Assembly: GCA_947311845.1 (NCBI GenBank)
Contig: CAMZMU010000040.1
Span: forward strand, 56,760,615-56,824,614
Length of the DNA: 64,000 nucleotides
From: Poa pratensis
Taxonomy: Eukaryota > Streptophyta > Magnoliopsida > Poales > Poaceae
Direction of reading: 5' to 3'
The translations under genes were made by a program, and so were the position numbers. The notes beneath the pieces are model-generated. The model had not been told where the DNA came from and did not search any database. It saw nothing but the letters and a program-made list of their open reading frames with translations. This document shows, piece after piece, positions 34,837-49,790 of this stretch (the first letter of the stretch is position 1; each line of letters begins with the position of its first letter).

Positions 34837-36354
34837 TCAAAATTTTATTTCGCCCCGGGCCCCAAAAATTTCAGGATCGGCCCTGCGCACATCATATCTT
34901 GTGCTCATGCTGAGACCTGCGACAGGAAAGCTGGCCTCGAAGCCGTCTATGTGTTCACGGCCAAGCGCCACGGACACCTGCACCGCGCCGCCCCGCGCGC
35001 CGCCGACGAGCGTCGCCATTTCCCCGCTGAACACGGACACGAGCTCCACCCGGCTCGGCGGCCCCCACCCGAAGTCCACCTCGTACGCCGTGAACCGGTG
35101 GGACGACCCCTGCTTGGCGAGCCTCTCCCGCGGGACCGCCCGGTTGATCTCCGCCCACCGGTCCGCGTCGCCCAGCGGGTCTTCCTCCTCCACGTGCTCG
35201 CGGATCGCCCTCCGAACCGCCGCCGCAGCACGCGCGAGCGCCTCGTCGTCGTTTGTTCCGTGGACGAGCAGGTCGCCCGCGGTGGCACGCGCGTAGCAGA
35301 CCTTGATGCAGTTGCCGAAGAAGCCCGGGTCGAGCGGCGGGCGCAGCCGGCGGCGGCAGTCCGCGGGGAACAGGAAGTACGCGTCGTCGGCCGCGTTGGC
35401 GTGGTCCACGAGCTTAGCGCGGGCGATGCATGTCCACAGTAGTGACGCGATGGCCACGTAGCTGGTTGGCGGCTCCGGCAGCTCGTTGTCGCCGTTCTTA
35501 TCAGCTGCTTGGCTCTCCTGGATGCGCCGCTTCAAAGACTGAATTTGGCCCGCGGTGAGCAGATACGTTCTCCTGCTCTGCCGCGTCCAGTCTGGCTCCC
35601 GGAGCATGTTGACCTTCGGTGCTTCCGGCACGAAGAGGCGGGCGAACTGGCGCGCCGCCGCCTCTGCCTTGGGGTGCTGCATGATGGGCGCCCTGTCAAA
35701 AATTGGCGGCGGCACTAGCCCCAATGGTACTGCTGCCGCCGTCGAGCCATCCCGCGACGCGGCGGCCCACGCCCGCATGAACTGCCACAGCGACTGCCCG
35801 TCGGCCACCGCGTGGTGCATGGACACACCCACCGCCACGGCGCCCACACCAGAATCGTCACTGCCGGCTGCCGGCGCTGGCCGCGTGACCTGGACGGCGA
35901 GCACGGGAGCGGGCAGCATGCCCAACTCGAGCGCCGGCACGAGCTGCAAGAACGCCTCGGTGTCGTGCTCGACGTCCCGTGCGAGGCGGCGCATGTCGGC
36001 AGCGTCGCCGGAGTACTCTGCCTCAACGAACCTGACGCCCGGGTTGACGGCGTCGGGGGAGCAGTCGATGACGAACTCATCACGGGAGCAGGCCGTCAGC
36101 TTGCCGGCGAGTGGGGTGAAGACGGCGAGCGTGGCGGCGAGGGAGGCCCGCAGCAAACTGACGAGTGATGGGAACGGCGGGAGAGTCGTGCCGTCGCCGT
36201 CGTACAAGAAGAGCCGCTGGATCGGCGGGAGCGCGAGGAAGAAGGTGTCGAAGGGCGAGAGCCTGATCGTGGCGTCATGATCTCGCGGCTGATCTGTGGT
36301 GGTTTGCTCCGGCTGGACATGGGTGACATCCAGAGCTCGCACGCGGATGTTCAT
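34837..36354 (-). CDS. BAHD acyltransferase (phenolic/anthocyanin glucoside malonyltransferase-like), C-terminus fused to hAT end
   Basis: Single open frame, 505 codons, ATG at 36354 (MNIRVRALDVTHVQPEQ). The frame runs open upstream, but this Met matches the start of the family and of the broken paralogue at 24227. Catalytic HHAVADG is at residues 180-186, FFGNC (the clade variant of YFGNC, typical of flavonoid-glucoside malonyltransferases) at 345-349, and the structural DFGWG at 427-431. BAHD enzymes are cytosolic and transfer acyl groups from CoA thioesters, often malonyl-CoA, to glycosylated phenolics; the substrate cannot be read from the sequence. Homology ends near LSMSTRYDV. The last 15 residues and the stop lie inside the hAT inverted end (34837-34885). 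Both catalytic motifs are intact, so activity is possible. Intronless, as many clade members are. Confidence 0.88.
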   Translation of the reverse strand: MNIRVRALDVTHVQPEQTTTDQPRDHDATIRLSPFDTFFLALPPIQRLFLYDGDGTTLPPFPSLVSLLRASLAATLAVFTPLAGKLTACSRDEFVIDCSPDAVNPGVRFVEAEYSGDAADMRRLARDVEHDTEAFLQLVPALELGMLPAPVLAVQVTRPAPAAGSDDSGVGAVAVGVSMHHAVADGQSLWQFMRAWAAASRDGSTAAAVPLGLVPPPIFDRAPIMQHPKAEAAARQFARLFVPEAPKVNMLREPDWTRQSRRTYLLTAGQIQSLKRRIQESQAADKNGDNELPEPPTSYVAIASLLWTCIARAKLVDHANAADDAYFLFPADCRRRLRPPLDPGFFGNCIKVCYARATAGDLLVHGTNDDEALARAAAAVRRAIREHVEEEDPLGDADRWAEINRAVPRERLAKQGSSHRFTAYEVDFGWGPPSRVELVSVFSGEMATLVGGARGGAVQVSVALGREHIDGFEASFPVAGLSMSTRYDVRRADPEIFGARGEIKF

Positions 36355-37102
36355 GGCGCCCCCGGCCACACCGCCAAGAACTTGCAAACTGCAGCTGGAT
36401 CTATCACTACTAGTTTGTTTAGATGGTGGAGACGCAAAGTGCACCGGCCGCTGCCGCTTGCAGCCGTTTGTTCCTCGTCTGCTCGCACGCCACGCCAAGC
36501 TCCGTTCGTCGTGATCGACAAGCCCAAGAGTAGCTCCGTCCACGAGTACATCACTACGTCCTAGCCGGCACACCACATCAAGATGCTGGCCGGTGAGGCG
36601 GTGACTGCCACACAAGTGAAACAGCGGGCATATGTAGCCATTGGAAGTGCCACAAAAGATGCTGTCGTAACACAGGAACTCACTCAACAATGAACCAACA
36701 AGCTAGTTCAGTCTACCAAGATGACCCTAATATTTCAGACGCCGGGTGTATTTGGTATCAATTTGATATTAATATATTCCTGTTATCCAAGAAGATGACC
36801 CTAATATTGTTATATACCATGTTCAAAAATCAACCTATATATGCATTCATACATACTAATACTATCATACACACAAAATTCAAATTATTAACAACTAGCA
36901 ATGGATATACACGTCCATGACGCCAGTCCCACAAAATCCTCTGGTTTTCTTGACCTTCTATTACAGCCGGCAATGAAGAACATCATATCTCTACTGTACC
37001 AAGAGCCTAAGAGATACATGTGGTGTGGCTAGCACTAGCAGTGCTTCGACACGCCATATACCCCGCGGTCAATCGAAACCAAGTGATTAATAGGGTTTAG
37101 GC
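36355..37102. other. Spacer between BAHD gene and Nudix gene
   Basis: Holds the promoter and 5' leader of the BAHD gene (minus strand) and the 3' flank of the Nudix gene. On the minus strand a CATATATAGG TATA-like element lies near 36835-36844, rather far (about 480 bp) from the BAHD start. No other gene seen. Confidence 0.5.
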
Positions 37103-41713
<4,611 letters not shown>

Positions 41714-41986
41714 GGCGAGGCCACCAAGGTGTCTCGCCGTCGACGTTAGGTGGGCTGGACGCCTGGACCCCTGGACTGGAAGAAGTTGTGAAGAGGCGAC
41801 TTGTGTGCATGTCATGTGGGCCAGCGAGGCTGCACACCAACCATCTCACTCTCAGACACACCTGCCCACGCGTGGCCCGGCTCATGAATCCAAGCACCTG
41901 AGTCCTTGTGTGCTCAAGTATTTGCGGGCAAATCCACTAAAAAAAAAGTATTTGCGGGCACTATACTTCCTACATGGCGATATTTT

Positions 41987-43081
41987 TTTTTTAAATGGGA
42001 ACCCAGCCTCTGCATTGAAGATATGCATACGGCTTTTATTTCATTTATTCAATATAGACTGGCAAAAAACCTTACAAACAATGATCATACAAGCCGAAGC
42101 CACCAAACAGGGACATCACCACAACTAACACAAACGATAGAGTAAACAACGGGGCCTCATGCCCCCCACAACAATCGTCGGCTCCCTGGACAAGTCCAGA
42201 GGCAGCGCCTTGTGCGCACGCACCGGAGGTCGCCTCCGCCATCTTCCACCAACCCATCCAGCGTGTAGACTGAGGCGAAGACACTCGCCAGACCTGCCGT
42301 GGACGCCACCATGGCGTCAAACAACGCCTCCGCCCTACGCGCGTCCACCATCACGCGTCCGAATCCGAATCCCTGCTGCGCCATGCCACCGAAATTGGTC
42401 ATCGTTGATGCGATAGGAGCAACGCCGCTCCACCTCCAAACCACTCCTGTCAGATAGTGCTCCGAAGACGATGCCCCCTAGAGGGATAACGACACCAAAG
42501 TGTCGCCAACATCTGATCCGGTATTCTCGGATCTAGGGTTTCCCTAGAGCACCCGAGCAAGGAAATGGGGGCTGCAGAACGATGGCTTCAACAAGCAAAA
42601 TGACACCAAAGGCGTCGTAATCGTCAATCACGGCTTTCACCGACAGCCACGCAGATCCATACCCGGCTGATAGGACTTGATGCAGTCGTAGATCGTCGCC
42701 GCCGAAGCGACCCGACTACAGCCCGCGCCATCCACATCCTTGCCACCTAGAGATCGGAGCCGAAGCCGCCGCCCCCCAAAAGCGCAGACCCCCACGCCGA
42801 TTCGCCGCACCGCAGCTGCTCCAGACGCGCCGGACGCGCAGAGAAGCTACCACGCCAAGGTGCCCGACCGCACCACACCCCGCTCGAGAAGACGACCCAC
42901 GTCGTTCCTTCGCGCAAGGGGACGAGGAGGCCCCCCTGCCGCCGACGACACCAGGCTTTGCCCGGCTGTGCCCTAGGGCTGCAGGGGAGGAGGAGGGAGA
43001 GGTGGGGAGGTGGGGGAAGGCGGCGGCTAGGGTTTCCCCCTCTCGTCGCCTCGCGAGGGCGACAGAGAGGGTCAGGGGCCC
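41987..43081 (-). mobile_element. Non-autonomous LINE-like retroposon (1.1 kb)
   Basis: Minus-strand insertion: A-tail seen as T-run (41983-41992), perfect 15-bp target duplication ACATGGCGATATTTT at 41972-41986 and 43082-43096. The 5' end (right side) is GC-rich with CCTAGCCGCC leader-like sequence. No RT domain. The left copy of the target lies close upstream of the Nudix first exon (41713). Confidence 0.82.
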
Positions 43082-43099
43082 ACATGGCGATATTTTGAA

Positions 43100-44013
43100 G
43101 GAAAAGGTTTAAAACAAACCTTAAACTTGTAGGTGAAAGATAAATGAAACCCTAAACTCTTAATTTCAGAAATTGGCACTCTAAACTTGTCTATCCCGAT
43201 CTATTTTAGACCCTAAACCTGTTTAGTACACTGGTAATACAACAATCCTGGCTGGATAACATCCTACTCTCACTCACGATTCGGACCCACCTGTCATATT
43301 TATCCCCTTCGATCTCCAGCGCCGGCAGCTTCCATCGCAGCGCCGCCTGTGTTTAGGAGGTAGCTACGCCGGGGAAATCCGTGGCCGAGGCGCGCGCTAG
43401 AAGAAAGTGCCGGATTTGGTGGCATCGCGGGCAAGCAGATCAATAGAGACACAGGAGGAGCCCGTCAGCCTCGCCTGCATCTTGCGGGATCCGACCAGAA
43501 GACACTCGCAGAGCAGCATGGCAGCCTCGCCGGCGAAGCGTCACCTCCTGCCGTGTTGTCTAGCCCGTGCGCCACCTCGCTCTCCATGTCTACCATGCTC
43601 GTGGACTTGCCTGTGGTAGCCTGCTCCATCGTTGCCTCCCCTCACCATGTTTCTGAACTAGCACCTCCACTACACATGGTATCATCACGGGACGGGTCAA
43701 GGCTGGGTCAAGGCCAGCACACCGAGCTGAGCAGAGCTCAGAGCTGCAGGGATCTCCATGGTACGGCCCACGATTTAATTGAGAAAATATAAGCCAGGAT
43801 AAAAAAAATTGAAGAAGAAATATGACATGTGGACCCACCCAGTTAGTGAGAGTAGAGAATAAAACCTATCCGGGGTTGACTTTTTCATGTGCTCAAAACT
43901 GGTCTAGGGTCTAAATTAGACCGGGATTGACAAGTTTGAAGTGCCAATTTCAGGTATAAGAGGTTTCATTTAGGTTTCACCTACAAGTTCAAGATTTGTT
44001 TTAGACTTTTTCC
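43100..44013. mobile_element. Mutator-like element (MULE), 914 bp, long inverted ends
   Basis: Imperfect inverted ends of at least 110 bp, beginning GGAAAAGGTTTAAAACAAACC at the left and GGAAAAAGTCTAAAACAAATC from the right, and continuing through the AACTTGTAGGTGAAA, AATTGGCACT and TAGACCCTA blocks. Near-perfect 9-bp duplication TATTTTGA(A/G) at 43091-43099 and 44014-44022. No transposase. The centre (43310-43780) is GC-rich and could be captured genic sequence (Pack-MULE), but I cannot name a source gene. Confidence 0.78.
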
Positions 44014-44063
44014 TATTTTGAGTGCCACTCCTGCAGGTGATTGCAACTATATGTGGCACAATA

Positions 44064-45139
44064 CAGGGGCGGACACACGTTATGCTCAGTGGGGGCATTG
44101 GCCCCACTCAATTTTCAGTCGTACGTATATACATGTCTTTTTTTTGACAGATATGTATATACATGTCTGATACGATGAGCAATGCCCCCAGTCGGCCCAG
44201 TACCAATGCCCCCAGTCCCTCAGGCCCAACCAGTAGATTAGCTTACTAGGCCAATTTCTCACGTCTCTACACTACATCGTGCGTGTCTGACCCTCCGCTT
44301 GCGCTTCGACGTTTCGTCTCTGCAGATTGAGAGCAGAGCAGGGGAGCAGGCGGGCGTCGGCTGCTTGACTCCTCCGCCACCGCCAGTCCGCTGTGTGCCC
44401 AGTCGGCCGGCGCCGCGTCCATGTCAAGACGTTGCAGTACAATAGCCTCATCCCAAATTATACGCTCAGGTAAGTACTCTGTACTCATCTCAACCGATAA
44501 ACATTAGGGTTTCTCAATTTTGGTATGATTTTTTTATTCTGGTTCTCTTGATCAATTCCATGTCAAATCAATGAGAATCCTCGCTGGTAGGATGGTCCAA
44601 ATTGGGTGTTGTAGCAGTAATTTGATATACTCGTACTACCCAAATTTTAGTCTTTGGGATTTTTCTATGCAATGCAATCAGGTATGTACTCCGGCTAGCC
44701 TGACTAATATACTAGCATATTTAGCTTTAATATACTAGCATATTTAGTTTTCTTTTCCTGGTACTACTAGCATATGAACTTATACTGATAGTGCTTCAAC
44801 CATTGGCAGAGACGAAGAAGAAAAATAATGGAGAGGTTTTTTATTCGTAGGTAACAACATTTATTTGCAAGACAAATACTATTCTCATTTTGCAACCTAT
44901 GAACTATTTGGATATCTGTCTTTTTGCTCAAAAAGGTGTGTAGGCTTTATTAGTAAACATGTCATATTGCTATTTGATTAAGTGCTTTATTAATTATGAA
45001 AAAATTCTATATATATCATATTTGGACACTTATAAGCTTCATGTAGTTACGACCTGGTGATTTTTTCTCAAAAAATAAGTTCTGGTATTTTTCTGTACAT
45101 GGATGCCCCCAGTCCCTTTTTTCTCTGTGTCCGTCCCTG
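44064..45139. mobile_element. hAT-type non-autonomous element, 1.08 kb
   Basis: Inverted ends CAGGGGCGGACACA (44064) and CAGGGACGGACACA (minus strand from 45139), followed on both sides by a GGGGGCATTGG/GGGGGCATCC-like block. Flanks GCACAATA and GCGCAGCA agree at only 5 of 8 positions, so the target duplication is doubtful or diverged. No transposase frame. It carries a 16-bp retroposed micro-insertion and abuts the LINE C relic. Confidence 0.68.
44139..44154 (-). mobile_element. 16-bp tail-only retroposed insertion
   Basis: T7 plus GACAGATAT flanked by a perfect 14-bp duplication GTATATACATGTCT (44125-44138 and 44155-44168). Same architecture as the insertion at 21189-21212. Confidence 0.55.
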
Positions 45140-45831
45140 GCGCAGCATTATGCAAGGAGCAGCAGTTTTTAAACAAGGCTACATTTGGAGGGTTGGTGAT
45201 GGCTCACAGATCAAGGTATGGGAACATCCTTGGATCCCCCGAGGCACAACACGACGACCAGTAACTCATCGTGGTGATAGCGAAATTAACCTTGTTGCTG
45301 ACCTGATTGATCATGAGAACACATGCTGGAATGAGCAGTTGGTTTGGCAGAACTTTAAACTGAAGACGTGGAGGATATATTAGCGATACCGGTACGTGCA
45401 GATACTGAAGACTGGATCGCTTAGCACTATGATGCAAAAGGGTGTTCTCGGTGAAATCAGCCTACCGAGTTCAGTTAACTTGCAATGAGATGCAGAATCA
45501 AACGACAGCGGGATTGTCATCTAATGGAGTGTCGTGGAGGAAAGAGGTTTGGCGTGGGCTGTGGAACTTGCATTGCCCAGCAGGAGTACACCATTTTCTC
45601 TGGAGATTCGGCCGGCCATAACAGTCATCCTCTACACATGAATATTGCGCGTCGAGGTGTTGAACTAGATACAAAATGTGTAGTCTGTCAGAAGCTTTTT
45701 GAGGATGGAGGCCATTTGTTTTTCAGATGCAAAAATGTGAAACCTATATGGCGATCTCTCCAACTAGAAGATGTCAGACTTATTCTGATGGAATGTCAAG
45801 GACCACTGAATGTACTTGATCAGCTATGTAA
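45140..45831 (+). pseudogene. LINE C zf-RVT region
   Basis: Encodes GYIWRVGDGSQIKVWEHPWI followed, after stops and frameshifts, by the Cys/His zf-RVT region. Segments CVVCQKLFEDGGHLFFRCKN (about 45678-45737) and VKPIWRSLQLE match the C-x2-C...H-x-F-x-x-C pattern common in plant LINE ORF2. Several stops; non-functional. Confidence 0.72.
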
Positions 45832-46039
45832 GAGCATCTCCAAGCGGAGCACTCAAATTCGGCCCCCAAACTGTCCGCGGATGTGTCCGGACGCGTCCGC
45901 GGACAGTGACCGGACAGCCCCTAAAAACAAGCTTCTACAACCACATACCTCAAATATAGATAGCAAAAAACTACAAGAGCATGCAACGTGCACAATTTGC
46001 TACTACGTGCACTAGATTCCGCCGGATATCTATCCTATT

Positions 46040-46738
46040 CTACTCCTCGTCGGATAGGACGATGACTGTGGCCGCTGCGCCGCTGCCGGAGGCGCCCTGT
46101 GCCGCATCGGGTGGAGGAGCCGGAGAAGACCCCTGCTGGTCGGATTCGGAGAAGAAGGAGAGAGATCCAGACGGTTCTGGCTCGTAGAGGCGGCCTTCAC
46201 GAATCGCCGCCTCCGCCTTCATCTACTTGTCGACGAACCCGAGCATGTTCGTCATCTGACCGATGAGGATTCGGTCAGCCACCTCGGCCTTGATCTGTTC
46301 CTCGGCCGCACGGTGCTCCGCCTTGACCTTTGCGTGCTCCTCCGCACGTATCCTTGCCTTCTCTGCCTCCTCCGCCCATATCCTTGCCTGCTCCGCCTCC
46401 GCCTGAGCTCTCCATTGTTCCGCCGCCGCCTCCGACTGTGCGCGATGTGTTTCGTCCATCTGCCGGATAAACTCCGAACTCGTCATTTCGACGATGTCGG
46501 AGTCCTCCGCCGCCTCCACATCTGTGGCCGCATGCGATTTCGCCGCCTCCATTTCGCGGTGGATTTCCGCCCACCTCTCCGCGTGAGCTTGGCGCAGGTG
46601 GTGGGAAGGCGGCGAGGCATGGTGGTGGATGTGGAGGATGGGGCTCGCCAGTGGTGGATGTGGAGGAGAAGAGGCGGCGGCTAGAAGAGAGCGGCGGCGG
46701 ATGAGTGTGAGGGCTAGGGTTTGCTCCGGCACCTCCAC
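46040..46738 (-). pseudogene. Ala/Glu-rich coiled-coil open frame carried by the Harbinger element
   Basis: A frame from ATG 46738 (MEVPEQTLALTLIRR), 171 codons, one TAG, then 60 more codons in the same frame (stop at 46040). The central part (MTSSEFIRQMDETHRAQSEA, then repeated AEQARIWAEEAEKARIRAEE-type heptads) predicts a coiled coil. The end VIVLSDEE resembles a SUMO-interaction motif (hydrophobic core plus acidic tail). It is not a recognisable Harbinger transposase or Myb-like ORF. Role unknown; similar frames recur in Triticeae Harbinger MITE-like repeats as far as I recall. Confidence 0.5.
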
Positions 46739-46823
46739 TTATAGTCGGAGGTGATCGGTGCGCCATGAATGCTGGCCGGTGCGCCATGAATGCCGACGCC
46801 GGTCAAGCTATCTAAACCGCGTG

Positions 46824-47315
46824 TGACATGGGTGTACATATCGGGTACCCTACCATGAGGGTACCTGGTGCACGTGACGACTAAGGCCCAATATCGAAGA
46901 GCCTACTCGAAGCCCAAGACAAGAGGCCCAAGAAGATGGAGTACCCTCCAAGACTAGACATAGGCATAGTCGGTTTAGGCTTTCCTTATGTGTAAACTAG
47001 GTCGGTTACAAACTCCCGAGACCCAGCCTATTTAAAGGCTGGGAGGGGTACCGATCTGGGACCAAGCCATACACGAACCACCAAAGCTCTTGCGAGATCA
47101 TCAACTCGCCGGAGCTCCCCTGTAATCGCATAATCCACAATCAATACCAGACAAGCAGGAAGTAGGGTCTTTACCTCCACCCGAGGGGCCTGAACCTGGG
47201 TAAATCTTTGCCTCTGCTTGTCAGCCGACGAAACTACCAGTACTACCACGTTCTCTCCCCATAATCTCAACCCTAGGTCCTTAACCATGGGATTTGATGA
47301 GGGTACACCTCGTCA
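46824..47315 (+). repeat. 5' LTR of the Tat element
   Basis: 492 bp, 98.2% identical to 59628-60119 by visual comparison (9 substitutions). U3 contains the TATA-like element at 47029-47036. Confidence 0.95.
47029..47036 (+). promoter_or_regulatory. Probable TATA box of the Tat 5' LTR
   Basis: TATTTAAA inside AGCCTATTTAAAGGCTGGGAGGGG, 205 bp into the LTR; the same sequence is in the 3' LTR (about 59833-59840). It is the only good TATA match in the LTR, so transcription likely starts 25-35 bp downstream. Confidence 0.6.
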
Positions 47316-49790
47316 ATTGGCGCCGTCTGTGGGAAAGAATAGTGCTGGACTCGCGGTTTCTTCGGTTCCATCGGAAAACGGCGACTCGCCGATCGGATCT
47401 ACAAACGGCAACTCGCCGGCTGCATCGACAAACCAGAACTCGCCGACTCAGGCGGCACACGGCAACTCGCCGGCTCACTCGACAAACGGCAACACGCCAG
47501 CTTCACCCGCAAAAAGCACATCGGATCCTCTGATGGATTTCGAGCCACACTCGCCAGGATTCCAGGAGGCCTTCTCCGATCTCGAGTCAGGTTTGGGTTT
47601 AACCGTTGGTTCGTTCAATTTTTTCGTCAACAAGCTTGGTGTGCAGGACTTGACGGATCCACGCCAACTCGCGACTTTCGCACCCGAGGCTCCATCGGCT
47701 GCGGCTCCTTCGACTGCGGATCTTTCCACTGCGTCCATACCATCATCGACCCTCCAAGCTTGTTCGTCTGCAACAACCATGTCCACACGAGAGATGCGCG
47801 AGCTCATTGAAGAGCTCCAGGGCGAGGAGGCCGAATCAGCATACCGCACAAACGATCCCGAGCTGGATCTCCCACTCGAGGATAGTTTCGACTGCGGGAT
47901 CTCCCTCAGCGACTTCGACGACCTCGAAACTCATATCGACAACCACGTCGACTCCGAGATCTGCGCCAACAACAACCTCGACTTCGAGACTCATAACAAC
48001 CTCGCCGACGCCGAGATGGGCATAGGCGACGAAGACGTCGACTGCGAGATCCGTCCAGACGAACCACTCGATGAACATACAGGCTCAGACATGAGCCTCG
48101 ATGAAGATGTCGAGTCCATGACGGGACTCGAAAGTACATACATATGCCCTCGGGTCATACCCCAACAGGTCTATGTGGCCATCGCCGCAGAAACATCAGA
48201 AACTGCGGCCAGTCGCAGGCCTACAGAATTCCCGTGCACAGTCACTATGCCGGACGGAGCCACAACCCTCACAATCACTGCTGAGATGGCAGCAAAAGCA
48301 GATAAAGTTATCAAGGAGTGCACAATGATGCCAGCAGACGCAACACAAGAAGAGATGTTGACCTTCCAGTACTTCAACTGGCAGGAGTCACTTCGACTGA
48401 AGCAGATAAGAGCCACACTCGAAGAACGCAAAAAGCAAGCTAGCTTGTCGAGTGTGCGCAGAAGACAGCTCTCCCTGAGCTCCACCGGGCGAGCAGACAC
48501 AGGACGCAGATCAAGGTTGTCACACCTCTCGCCAGGCGAGAAGGCGGCACTCACCCGCAACTTAGGCAACTCCTTCATGACATACGACGAGGAAGGACTG
48601 CCGGTGCCCAAAACAGCAGCAGGTGCTCTCTACACCGCTGCAGCATACCTGGAGGCAATCAAGCCCCCAGCGGATGACCCCAACGCAAAACTACACCGCC
48701 AACAGATCAAATCACTCGCCTTAGCTGCAAAGGCCATACGCCAAGTTCCAAGAACTCCAGGTGGGAGTCGAGACCGTGCCCTAGTCGACGCGCCTCGGGA
48801 AGAGCATAATCACAGTGGTCGTCGCCACCACTCGAAGGAAAGAAGCGGCTCGCGAAGGCGCAGGTCCAGGAGCAGATCACGCAGATCTTACAGTAGCGAC
48901 TCATACTCTGATCGAGAGCCTGAGCCACATGGAGCTCTGTGCTTCACTCGACGCGTCCGCGAGACACGGATGCCCAAAGGATTCAAACTCACATCCGAAC
49001 AGCCCAAGTACACGGGTCGACAGGAACCTTCCGGGTGGCTGGAAGATTACAGGCTGGCAGTTGCGTGCCAGCGGGGCACCAACACTACAGCCATGCAGTA
49101 CATACGACTCATGCTCGAAGGCACAGCTCGCGACTGGCTCAAGGCCCTACCTCCATCAACATACGACTCGTGGGATCACTTCCGCAGGGATTTCGTCAAA
49201 AACTTCGAGCCTCTATGTGAGCGCCCGAAAACATTCGAGGAGCTGCGGGCCTGCGTTCAGCGTTCAGACGAAACGTTGAGGTCATACATCAGACGATGGA
49301 CTGAGATACGTAACTCAGTTGGAGTGGTTTCAGAAGATATGGCCATGGATGCTTTCGTCATGGGCCTCGCCAGGCGAGACTTCAAAGAAGCACTTGGCCG
49401 CCAAAAGCCAAAATCTGTAGCCCACCTCTTGCAGATCGCGACTGAGTGGGCAGATGGAGAGGATATGGCACGCACCACACGCGGGTCCTCACCCCGTGAC
49501 AAACATGAGAATAGCAGTCGAAGCCATAGAGACTCGTACAGAGACGACCGAAGGCGCAAACGTTCAAAACGTCATTACGACGATGACAGACCCGAATTCA
49601 TGGCGGCTGGGTTCTCCACACCCCGCAATGATCAGGACAGAAGCGACCGACGGTCGGAAGATCGGCGAGACAGTCGAGATGATCGGCGAGACAGTCGAGA
49701 TGATCGTCGAGACGCCAACGCAGTGATAGCTACAAGAGGAAGGATTGGCGCAAGTCACGGGCACAATCTGAGCGATCATTCGAAGAAAAG
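47287..49790 (+). pseudogene. Tat element gag
   Basis: Open from an ATG within the LTR (47287) or a later Met; the frame stays open to 49860. The N-terminus has five 27-bp repeats coding NGNSPA-type units (about 47380-47515). An acidic Asp/Glu-rich stretch (47860-48120), an Arg/Ser-rich stretch (48830-48910) and the gag core follow: PKYTGRQEPSGWLEDYRLA, LEGTARDWLKALP and TYDSWDHFRRDFVKNF, about 49005-49215. The tail has 21-bp repeats coding DDRRDSR (49665-49715). Near 49720-49790 a frameshift separates it from the frame with the zinc-knuckle-like C-x3-H...H-x4-C and protease. The gag reading frame itself is intact up to there. Confidence 0.8.
47317..47334 (+). other. Primer-binding site of the Tat element
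   Basis: TTGGCGCCGTCTGTGGGA, one base after the 5' LTR. This is the usual PBS position and a sequence common in grass gypsy elements; I do not assign the tRNA. Confidence 0.7.

Larger units (their letters stand above)
27097..34885 (+). mobile_element. Composite hAT transposon of 7.8 kb
   Basis: Inverted ends CAGGGCCGGCCCTGA (27097) and, on the minus strand from 34885, CAGGGCCGATCCTGA. Both are followed by a GGGGCCC-rich block and then an AATTTT or TTTTGGGG motif. A perfect 8-bp target duplication CGCACATC flanks it (27089-27096, 34886-34893). The first kilobase carries the 5' part of a hAT transposase gene; the rest of the transposase is missing. The interior holds other repeats (possible Helitron end, Mutator MITEs, a tandem array) and unassigned sequence. 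It landed in the 3' end of the downstream BAHD gene. Confidence 0.85.

Noticed and set aside
34837..36690. 617-codon frame as the full BAHD protein
   Set aside because: The first 112 codons have no similarity to the family. The Met at 36354 matches the conserved start, so the upstream part is 5' flank that happens to be open.
44064..45139. Confident 8-bp hAT target duplication
   Set aside because: Flanks GCACAATA and GCGCAGCA match at 5 of 8 positions, too weak to claim, although the inverted ends are good.
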